A DNA stretch of 64,000 bases from Candidatus Gastranaerophilales bacterium. Its GTDB lineage: Bacteria > Cyanobacteriota > Vampirovibrionia > Gastranaerophilales > Gastranaerophilaceae. The stretch lies in assembly GCA_944325625.1 (NCBI GenBank), contig CALVAP010000007.1:1-64000 (forward strand), given 5' to 3'. Shown in pieces: positions 7,536 to 15,315 of the stretch; position 1 is the stretch's first letter; each line of letters opens with the position of its first letter. The notes under the pieces were generated by a model. The model did no database searches. It was not told the DNA's origin and worked only from the letters and a program-made list of their open reading frames with translations. The position numbers and the translations under genes are program-made.

Positions 7536-10500
7536 ATGCTTCAAGAAGCCACCAAAATAATAACATCAGCATTTCATGACAGTTTTATAAAACGTCTTTC
7601 GTTATATCTACACGATTGTGTTCGTGAGGAAGTTCAAAGTTCTACTTTCAGAAACCTTAAACAGGACAAAGATAATAAATGGATTTTTCTCCAAGGAGAA
7701 GAAGAATTATTTACAAATTTTGGAACCGCTCTCAAGCTCGACGGTTCTGACCCGCTATTAACAGAGCTAATGATTCAATCTGAAATGAGTCAAAAAGATA
7801 AGTATTTAATATACGGTTATCTTTTTATAGTTGGAAAAGGCGGAAGAAATAAGCGCTCTAACGAATTTTTGACCCCACTATTATACATGCCGGCAAAACT
7901 TGAAAGAATCGGCAAAAATATTGAATGCAGTGTTCAAGATGAGGTTCTATCGCTAAACACAGGGGCTCTAACGGCTCTAATGAATAAAAGTGATGATGAA
8001 GATGAAATGGAACATCTTTTAGACGGCTTACTTGATGTTGTTCCTGACTTACCGCTTAGCGAGGATAAATTAGAAATATTTCTAACCACACTACGTTCGA
8101 TTGTTCCTGAAATTGAGCTAAAAATGGCGCATGAAGACGATGCTCTAGAAAACAACGTTTCCAAAGATGAAACAACCGAAAACACTGAAGAAATAAATTT
8201 TGAAAATCTTCACGAAGTTATAGATGAAGAAGAAAATCCAAAGCCCAAAAAGGTAAAAATAGAAAAAGTTTGTGTTACAAACCAGAGCGCAATCATTCTT
8301 ACAAAGCGTCCGCAAGTAACAGCAGGAGTACTTCATGAACTGACACAAATCTCAGAGAAGCCCTCGGGAATTTTTAGAGAAACATCACTCGCCACAATAA
8401 ATGAAGAATACATGCGCACAAGCGGAAAAATCAATGAAAAAATGACAAAGCCTAAAAAATCACTCGAAGACTTCGTTGCAACTACTCCATTATCCTTGAG
8501 TGATAGTCAAGAGAATGTTATTAAAAGCATTGAAGAAAATACAATTGTATCCGTAGCCGGACCGCCGGGTACAGGGAAGTCTCAAACAATAGTCAATCTT
8601 GTTGCCCACTTGATAGCCAATGGGAAAACAGTACTTGTTGCCTCTCGCATGGATAAAGCGACCGACGTTGTAGCAGAAAGGCTCAATGCACTTGGTGCAC
8701 CGTTTTTGGCACTTAGAGCAGGGCGCCAAAACTATCAAAAACAGCTTAACTTTCAACTTCAAGATCTGCTAAACAACAAGGTAGAGCTTGACAAGGGTTA
8801 TGACAACGCCATTCTTGTTGACGTTGACGATATGTACGACCTTGTTTCTTCAATTCGTGAAAACGAGAAAAAATGTGAAGAAATAATTGACTTAGAAAAT
8901 GATTGGCGATTGCTGATTGAACAAGAAGAACAAAATGAAAAAGAGCTCGGAAATGCTAAATTTATAAACAAAAAACTTAAAAAAGATGAATTAGATAGTG
9001 TTTTTGCACTAATAAAGAAACTAGAAAAGGATATGGAAAAATCAAGCTTCTTTGCAAATCTTTTCAATAAATTTAGAGCCGCAAAGTTAAAGAAAATATT
9101 AAAAATAACTGATTTTGATGTTTGTTTTGAAGATATGGAAAGACTTAAACGAGAACTTGGAAACGAAGAACTTCTATGCAAAGCAAGACTTGTCGAAGCT
9201 AAAATTCACAAAATAGGTAACTTACACCAACTCCTGGAAAACATCAGGAACTTAAAGCGCAAACAGTCCAAGTTGGCTGTAGAAATTTTGAGAGGAAAGC
9301 GCAGAGAAGCACTAAAAGGGCTATTGCGTGATCAAACAAAACGGCAAAGACTCTTTGTACACTCAAAATCACTTGTTGCAAGAAAGCGTCAGCAACAAAC
9401 CAGATTGCTCGAAACAGAAGACTTCAAACCACTGCTTGAAGCTTTTCCATGCTGGTGTGTAACAACATATGCTGTTTCGGGTTCACTTCCGATGAAGCCA
9501 GGACTATTCGATGTTGCAATAATAGATGAAGCCTCTCAGTGCGATATCGCAAGTTGTTTTCCAATCCTTTTCAGAGCTAAAAAAGCTGTTATCGTCGGTG
9601 ATGACAAACAATTACCGCATCTTTCTTTCCTCGAAAAGACAAAAGAACAATCCTTCCTTTCTCAATACAATATTCCGGATAAATACCAGCTTATGTGGAG
9701 ATTTAGAACAAATTCCATGTTTGATTTGGCAAACTATTATGCTACAAGTCCGATTATGCTTGATGAACATTTTAGAAGTTTACCGCCTATCATTGAATTT
9801 TCCAATCAAGAGTTCTATGGCGGACGTATTCGTATAATGAAAAAAAATTCCGGTAAAAATGACGTTTTAGAATTATGTCTTGTTCCTGACGGAAAGGTTG
9901 ATTATGATACAACTCGAAACATGCCTGAGACAGAGGCAGTAATTAAACGAATGCATGAAATTATTCTTGAAGATGAAAAAAGTGAAGGGGAGCCTGTATC
10001 CATCGGCGTAGTATCACCATTTCGCGGGCAGGTAGACTTAATTAAAAAAGCAATAATGCAAGTTTTCTCCGAAAATATTATTCGTAAGCATAAAATAGAA
10101 GTTGGTACCGCCCATACATTCCAAGGTGATGAAAAAGATATAATGATACTTTCATGGTGTGTGGCAGACAACAGCTTTACTCAGAGCCTTACTTTCTTAC
10201 AAAAACCGAATTTATTTAACGTAGCAATAACCAGAGCAAGAAAAAAACTTATCTGCTTCCTGTCAAAAGACCCAAAATCCCTGCCTGAAGGCTTGTTACG
10301 TGATTATATCGAATACATTCAAAACTATATAAACAAGTCTAATTCGACAAATAAGTTTGACGAAAACGTTTACAAAAACTCTTTTGAAAAAGAAGTTGCA
10401 AAAACACTAAGGGCAGAAGGACTAAACGTCACTGCAGGAGTTGAGGTCGCAGGATTTTCAACCGATTTAACGGTAGAAGATGATGACGGACATAGCGTTC

Positions 10501-10670
10501 TTGTCGAAATTGACGGGGTTGAAGATAATATTAAAACATACAATACAAATATGAAAAAACACGCTATTCTTGAGCGTTGTGGACTAAAAATAGTACGCGT
10601 AACGTATAGAGAATGGCATTATAGTCCAAACGCTTGCGTTGATAGGATAAAATCTGCTTTGTTTAATTAG
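7536..10670 (+). CDS. Superfamily 1 (DNA2/NAM7-like, COG1112-type) helicase with C-terminal restriction-endonuclease-like domain
   Basis: A 1044-residue nucleic-acid helicase. The P-loop GPPGTGKS is at 342-349, the DEAS Walker B at 664-667, then GDDKQLPH, and late motifs VGTAHTFQGDEKD and NVAITRARKK. An acidic region (about 190-240) and a charged coiled insertion (about 440-640) are present. The last 100 residues look like the Vsr/DUF559 endonuclease fold: Asp977 (FSTDL), then Glu991-Ile-Asp993-Gly (VEIDG), spaced as in that family. A helicase plus nuclease in one chain suggests DNA or RNA processing, repair or phage defence; which of these is unknown. It is first in a plus-strand run with rqcH 22 bases downstream. 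Confidence 0.85.
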   Translation: MLQEATKIITSAFHDSFIKRLSLYLHDCVREEVQSSTFRNLKQDKDNKWIFLQGEEELFTNFGTALKLDGSDPLLTELMIQSEMSQKDKYLIYGYLFIVGKGGRNKRSNEFLTPLLYMPAKLERIGKNIECSVQDEVLSLNTGALTALMNKSDDEDEMEHLLDGLLDVVPDLPLSEDKLEIFLTTLRSIVPEIELKMAHEDDALENNVSKDETTENTEEINFENLHEVIDEEENPKPKKVKIEKVCVTNQSAIILTKRPQVTAGVLHELTQISEKPSGIFRETSLATINEEYMRTSGKINEKMTKPKKSLEDFVATTPLSLSDSQENVIKSIEENTIVSVAGPPGTGKSQTIVNLVAHLIANGKTVLVASRMDKATDVVAERLNALGAPFLALRAGRQNYQKQLNFQLQDLLNNKVELDKGYDNAILVDVDDMYDLVSSIRENEKKCEEIIDLENDWRLLIEQEEQNEKELGNAKFINKKLKKDELDSVFALIKKLEKDMEKSSFFANLFNKFRAAKLKKILKITDFDVCFEDMERLKRELGNEELLCKARLVEAKIHKIGNLHQLLENIRNLKRKQSKLAVEILRGKRREALKGLLRDQTKRQRLFVHSKSLVARKRQQQTRLLETEDFKPLLEAFPCWCVTTYAVSGSLPMKPGLFDVAIIDEASQCDIASCFPILFRAKKAVIVGDDKQLPHLSFLEKTKEQSFLSQYNIPDKYQLMWRFRTNSMFDLANYYATSPIMLDEHFRSLPPIIEFSNQEFYGGRIRIMKKNSGKNDVLELCLVPDGKVDYDTTRNMPETEAVIKRMHEIILEDEKSEGEPVSIGVVSPFRGQVDLIKKAIMQVFSENIIRKHKIEVGTAHTFQGDEKDIMILSWCVADNSFTQSLTFLQKPNLFNVAITRARKKLICFLSKDPKSLPEGLLRDYIEYIQNYINKSNSTNKFDENVYKNSFEKEVAKTLRAEGLNVTAGVEVAGFSTDLTVEDDDGHSVLVEIDGVEDNIKTYNTNMKKHAILERCGLKIVRVTYREWHYSPNACVDRIKSALFN

Positions 10671-10680
10671 TCATTTTGTT

Positions 10681-10686
10681 TATAAT
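10681..10686 (+). promoter_or_regulatory. Putative -10 element giving a leaderless rqcH mRNA
   Basis: A perfect TATAAT ends seven bases before the A of the rqcH ATG at 10693, so transcription would begin at or next to the start codon. No Shine-Dalgarno sequence precedes that ATG. The -35 region is weak (TTTGTT-like). Confidence 0.4.
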
Positions 10687-10692
10687 AATAAA

Positions 10693-12330
10693 ATGATAAA
10701 CTTAGACAGCCTGACATTAAAACTCTTTGAGCTAGAAAATGCGGATTATTTTGAAGATGCAAGAATTCAAAAAATTCAGCAGCCAACTCGTCGTGACCTA
10801 ATAATACAGCTCCATAAAGCTGGGGAAACCCGCAAATTATACATAAATATTAATCCCGGTCTCTATCACATATGTTTTTTAACAAATGAAAATCTCCCCA
10901 AAAGACATATTATAATTCCCCAACAACCGCCTATGTTTTGCATGCTTTTGCGAAAATATATGGTTGGTTCAAGGATAGTTAGGGTTAATGTACCGGAAGA
11001 TGAGAGAATTTTTGAAATATATTTTGAAACTTTTTCCGAAATTGGTGAGATTATTCCCTTGTGCCTTGCTATCGAGCTTATGGGCAAACATAGCAATGTA
11101 ATTCTGTATAACTATGAAACTAATATAATTCTGGGCTGTATGCACAATATTGGCGCCGAAAAAAGCCGTATGCGTGAGTTATCCGGCGGTCTGCCATATA
11201 TTTATCCACCCAAAACGAAAAAAGAGAACTTTCTTAAAACCCCAATTGAAGTCATTCGAGCAAGAATGGAAATTGATAGAAACAACCTCTGTGACTCGTT
11301 CTCATCATATTTTCAATACCTTTCAAAAGCGCTAATGAAAGAAATAATCTCAAGTGGTGAAATTGAAAAAAATATCTTTTCTGCCCTAAATCATAAAAAC
11401 ATCCTTCCCTCAATAGCAAAAGACCATAGCGATTTTTCGGCTTTTTCCTTCATAAAAGAAAACCGCATTTTCTTCACATCAATAAATGAAATGCTAGACC
11501 AATATTACTCTTTTTACATGGAAAAATCCGCTCTAACGAGCCTAAAACAATCACTTCTTGCTTATGCGGAAAAAGAATTAAAAAAGAATAAAACGACTCT
11601 CGAAAAACAACAATCACAAGCACACCGAATTGATAAAGCACTCCTGCAAAGGAAAAAAGCGGATATCATTATGGCAAACTTATACCAGCTTAAAAAAGGT
11701 ATAGCAAAAGTAACACTTAAAGACTTTCAATCAAATGACCCGATAGAAATTGATTTGGATGAAGCCCTCACACCTATAGAAAATGCTAACAGATATTACA
11801 AATTATATAACAAATCAAAAACAGCGTATGAAATAGCTTCTGATATGATGAAAAAAACAAACGAAAAAATCGAATACCTCGAAACTGTAATTTATCAAAC
11901 GCAAACAGCCACAAATTTTGAAACACTCTGTGAAATTGAAGAAGAAATACTGCCAAAACCGATAAAAACAAAAAAATCAGCGCAAACAAAAGTTGAAGAA
12001 ATTGAAATAAACGGATACAAAGTTTTTATCGGAAAAAATAATAAACAAAACGATTATATCTTCTCAAAAATATCTTCTCCCGAAGACATCTGGTTTCATG
12101 CTCAAAATTCTCCGGGCTCACATATTTTAGTTAAACTGGGAGAAAAAAAGGAAATAGACGACGATACATTACTGCAAGCGGCGAAATTGGCAAAAAAATA
12201 TTCAAAACAATCCACAGCCAAAAAAGCTCCAATAATTTACACAAAACGTAAATACTTAAAACGCCCCCCCAATACCCCTGCGGGATATGTTACTTACAAG
12301 GGCGAAAAAGAGATTTTTGTAAGTGATTAG
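10693..12330 (+). CDS. rqcH: NFACT-family ribosome quality-control protein RqcH
   Basis: Rqc2/NEMF homologue. In bacteria RqcH binds obstructed 50S subunits and adds C-terminal alanine tails that mark the stalled peptide for degradation. The 545 residues contain an N-terminal NFACT-N domain (AIELMGKHSNVILYN is diagnostic), a central coiled coil at about 270-400 and a C-terminal NFACT-R domain (SPEDIWFHAQNSPGSHILVK). The conserved Asp-Arg pair of NFACT-N seems to be Glu104-Arg105 here. Older names call it fibronectin-binding protein A. It has no ribosome binding site; see the promoter just upstream. Confidence 0.93.
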   Translation: MINLDSLTLKLFELENADYFEDARIQKIQQPTRRDLIIQLHKAGETRKLYININPGLYHICFLTNENLPKRHIIIPQQPPMFCMLLRKYMVGSRIVRVNVPEDERIFEIYFETFSEIGEIIPLCLAIELMGKHSNVILYNYETNIILGCMHNIGAEKSRMRELSGGLPYIYPPKTKKENFLKTPIEVIRARMEIDRNNLCDSFSSYFQYLSKALMKEIISSGEIEKNIFSALNHKNILPSIAKDHSDFSAFSFIKENRIFFTSINEMLDQYYSFYMEKSALTSLKQSLLAYAEKELKKNKTTLEKQQSQAHRIDKALLQRKKADIIMANLYQLKKGIAKVTLKDFQSNDPIEIDLDEALTPIENANRYYKLYNKSKTAYEIASDMMKKTNEKIEYLETVIYQTQTATNFETLCEIEEEILPKPIKTKKSAQTKVEEIEINGYKVFIGKNNKQNDYIFSKISSPEDIWFHAQNSPGSHILVKLGEKKEIDDDTLLQAAKLAKKYSKQSTAKKAPIIYTKRKYLKRPPNTPAGYVTYKGEKEIFVSD

Positions 12331-12353
12331 TTTGTAAAAAAGCTATTTTATTG

Positions 12354-12359
12354 TAAAAT
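12354..12359 (+). promoter_or_regulatory. Putative -10 element giving a leaderless fumarase mRNA
   Basis: TAAAAT ends seven bases before the fumarase ATG at 12366, the same spacing as at rqcH, and no Shine-Dalgarno sequence lies between. The gene may still also be read from upstream. Confidence 0.33.
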
Positions 12360-12365
12360 TTAGCT

Positions 12366-13727
12366 ATGAGAGAATTTGTTGAGATTAATGCAAGGAATTT
12401 GTACAAAGCCGTATATGAAGCCTGCTGCAAGGCAAATATTCAACTGCCTGAGCAAGTGTACAACTCTCTGCAAGAACTCCGAGCTCAAGGGCTTGAACCT
12501 CAGGAAAAAATGTCCAAAATTTTCTCTAATACATATATAGCTGACAAAAACCAACGCCCCTTATGTCAAGATACAGGTCAGATAATTGTTTTTGTCCAAG
12601 TTGGTGCTAAAACATTTTTGGACAACGGACTTTTGTCTGATGTTATAAATAGTGCGATAAGCGAATGTTACAATGAAAACTTTTTTAGAAAATCAATAGT
12701 CAAAGATGCTTTTTTTAACAGAAAGAATACGAATAACAACACTCCTGCAATAATATATACAGATATTGTCAACGGAGATAAAATTAAAATCGATATACTT
12801 ATAAAAGGCGGGGGAGCAGAGAATATGTCAAAAGTCGAAATGCTTAACCCCTCTGCTACTGAAGATGATATTATCAATTTTGTAACAAACTGCGTTACCA
12901 ACGCAGGCGAAAACGCTTGTCCGCCATTATTTTTGGGCATAGGCATAGGCGGCACAATTGACAAAGCTTGTGTATTATCCAAAAAAGCCTTTTTTGAGAA
13001 CCAACATAAAACGTTTAGTGATAAATTAAAAAAACATATAAATTCAACTTCCACGACAAAAGTTGCAGATATTGGCATTTTGAGTTCCTCAACACATATT
13101 GCAAGCTTACCCGTATGCGTAAGTATAAATTGCCATAGCACCCGACATGCAAGCGTTTTGGTTGATAAAACCGGATATAAGATTCTTACAAAATTCTCAA
13201 ACTCGCAAGGAACAGAACGAACATTACAAAATGTACAAAAAGTTCACACTTCAGAAATAGAAAAGTTAAAAAACTTACAAATCGGAAGTGAAATATATTT
13301 AAGCGGGGTAATTTACACAGCAAGAGATATGGCACACAAAAAACTTGTTGAACTACTTGAGAATGGGAAAAATTTACCATTCGAACTAAAAAACTCGATA
13401 ATCTTCTATGCCGGACCCTGTCCCCGAAAAACAAACGAAATAATAGGTCCCGTAGGTCCAACAACCTCAAAAAGAATGGATAAATTTGCCCCCATATTAT
13501 ACGAAAACGGACTTCTTGCCACCATCGGGAAAGGAGCTCGCTCTTGTGAGGTCAAAGATAGCATTACAAAAAACAACGCACTTTATTTTTCAATCCAAGG
13601 AGGGGTTGCTTCATTATTACAAGATTGCGTTAAGGATGCCAAAATTATTTGTTTTGAAGACTTAGGAGCCGAGGCAATTTTCAAACTCGAGGTTGAAAAT
13701 TTACCAATAAAATTGGAGTTAAAATGA
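12366..13727 (+). CDS. Class I fumarate hydratase, fused alpha and beta domains
   Basis: Oxygen-sensitive [4Fe-4S] hydro-lyase that interconverts fumarate and malate; related tartrate dehydratases look alike. The alpha domain (about 1-270) holds the three expected cluster cysteines: Cys67 (LCQDTGQ), Cys185 (GENACPPLFLG) and Cys256 (SINCHSTRHAS). The beta domain (about 290-453) has GVIYTARDMAHKK, FYAGPCP and GPVGPTTSKRMD, with IGKGARS. At 453 residues it is a compact fusion; the long E. coli FumA is about 548. Its stop overlaps the start of the next gene (ATGA). Substrate choice of fumarate over tartrate is inferred from metabolism, not seen. Confidence 0.88.
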   Translation: MREFVEINARNLYKAVYEACCKANIQLPEQVYNSLQELRAQGLEPQEKMSKIFSNTYIADKNQRPLCQDTGQIIVFVQVGAKTFLDNGLLSDVINSAISECYNENFFRKSIVKDAFFNRKNTNNNTPAIIYTDIVNGDKIKIDILIKGGGAENMSKVEMLNPSATEDDIINFVTNCVTNAGENACPPLFLGIGIGGTIDKACVLSKKAFFENQHKTFSDKLKKHINSTSTTKVADIGILSSSTHIASLPVCVSINCHSTRHASVLVDKTGYKILTKFSNSQGTERTLQNVQKVHTSEIEKLKNLQIGSEIYLSGVIYTARDMAHKKLVELLENGKNLPFELKNSIIFYAGPCPRKTNEIIGPVGPTTSKRMDKFAPILYENGLLATIGKGARSCEVKDSITKNNALYFSIQGGVASLLQDCVKDAKIICFEDLGAEAIFKLEVENLPIKLELK

Positions 13728-15307
13728 ATAAAAAATTAAGAACCACAATGTTTTACATAGGATTATTCGCGTTTATAGTTCTTGCTTGTTTTCAATCCAA
13801 TTGTGCTGATTACGACATCTTTGCAAGATTATTGCAAGGTCAAGCATTCTGGGATTTAGGCAACATTCTTCATCACGATATATTTTCTTACACCCCTACC
13901 CATACCTGGTTTGACCATGAATGGGGAGCTAGTGTCGTTTTTTATAAGATTTTTAAATTATTCGGTCCGGTCGGACTTTTATGGCTTAAAGCCTTGATGG
14001 TTTTTGGAATATTTTTCTTTACAATTCAAGCTTTAAAAATTCGGGGGGTAAAATTTTCAACCCCTTATAACTTTCTATTCTACTTTTTCGCATATCACGC
14101 GGCAAGTCAGTCAGGATTTGAAAATGTAATTCGCTGTCAACTTTTTACATATTTATTTTTTTCTGTCTGGCTTTATTTATTGGAACGTATCAGAAAAAAT
14201 CAAGAATACTATCTGTTGGTAACATTTATTCCGATGATGTTGTTCTGGTCCAATATTCATGGAGGTTGTGCCGCCGGTTTTGGTTTACTTGTACTTTACT
14301 CCTTAGGAGAAGCCTTAAACAAAAAACCGTTCAAACAATACCTATTTACGCTCTTTGGATGTGCACTTGTCACTTTTGCTAACCCTTGGGGATTTGGATA
14401 TGTTAAATTCCTTGTTATGGCAACTACAATGCCGAGAATATTGATTCAAGAATGGCAACCCACCTTCGCTGCGGTAAATACCCATTCCTTTTTAGCCTTT
14501 AAAGTATTTTTCATAATTACTTTATTGCTAGTGCTCATAAGGCTTTTTATGAAACTAAAATCAATAAAAAATATCGACTTTACCAAAGCAATTGTGCTTA
14601 TAACAATGACTTTTCTTTCACTCAAATACACAAGGCACCAGCCCTTCTTTGTTCTAAGCGTAATAGTTTTCTTATATGATGATTTTTACAATCTGCTTGG
14701 TATTCTTACTTCAAAAATCATTCCGTCTTTAAAACTTCAACAAAATCTAACGGTAATAAAGGAAATATTAATTTTCATAATTGTTGCATTTGCAACAATT
14801 GGCTTCTTTGCGACAAATAAACCCCAAATTGTCATTAACAATATAAGCTACCCGATAAAAGCTATCGAATTTATCCGCAAAAATAACCTTAATGGTAACC
14901 TATTGGTTGATTTTCAACACGGAAGCTACGCAGCTTATAAACTTTATCCCTCAAACCTTATTGCCATGGATGGTCGATATGAGGAGGTTTATTACGATTA
15001 TATGCTTCCTTTGTTTAACAATTTCTTTATGCAAGTTGGTGAAAATCCAAATATGCTTATTGAGACGTTTCGACCTGATATTATTGTTGTTGCAAAAAAA
15101 TTCGAAGCTGAAAAATATCTTGCCAAGGATAAGAGTTACATCAAAGCTTTTTCTGATGAAAATTTTTCAGTATTTGTAGACAAAAAACTTAGAAAAAACA
15201 ATTATGAATTACCAACTAATGACATAATGTATTACAATAAAACACTGTTTGATTCGGATTTAAAATTTAGCAAAGTAAAACCCACAAAAAGAAATAAAAC
15301 TATGTAA
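13724..15307 (+). CDS. Polytopic membrane protein, GT-C glycosyltransferase-like
   Basis: A 527-residue protein with roughly ten membrane helices and a soluble C-terminal segment from about residue 385. An early acidic motif in the first outer loop (NCADYDIFARL) and a second one (HTWFDHEWG) resemble the Asp pair of lipid-linked sugar transferases (GT-C fold). The tail has NGNLLVDFQHGSYAAYKLYP and MDGRYEEVY. It overlaps the fumarase stop by four bases. Function in glycan transfer is inferred from topology only. Confidence 0.7.
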   Translation: MNKKLRTTMFYIGLFAFIVLACFQSNCADYDIFARLLQGQAFWDLGNILHHDIFSYTPTHTWFDHEWGASVVFYKIFKLFGPVGLLWLKALMVFGIFFFTIQALKIRGVKFSTPYNFLFYFFAYHAASQSGFENVIRCQLFTYLFFSVWLYLLERIRKNQEYYLLVTFIPMMLFWSNIHGGCAAGFGLLVLYSLGEALNKKPFKQYLFTLFGCALVTFANPWGFGYVKFLVMATTMPRILIQEWQPTFAAVNTHSFLAFKVFFIITLLLVLIRLFMKLKSIKNIDFTKAIVLITMTFLSLKYTRHQPFFVLSVIVFLYDDFYNLLGILTSKIIPSLKLQQNLTVIKEILIFIIVAFATIGFFATNKPQIVINNISYPIKAIEFIRKNNLNGNLLVDFQHGSYAAYKLYPSNLIAMDGRYEEVYYDYMLPLFNNFFMQVGENPNMLIETFRPDIIVVAKKFEAEKYLAKDKSYIKAFSDENFSVFVDKKLRKNNYELPTNDIMYYNKTLFDSDLKFSKVKPTKRNKTM

Positions 15308-15315
15308 CCGAAAAA

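Noticed and set aside
8798-9181. 127-residue minus-strand frame within the helicase gene
   Set aside because: Ser/Phe-rich shadow of the charged coiled insertion of the helicase, with no promoter or ribosome site.
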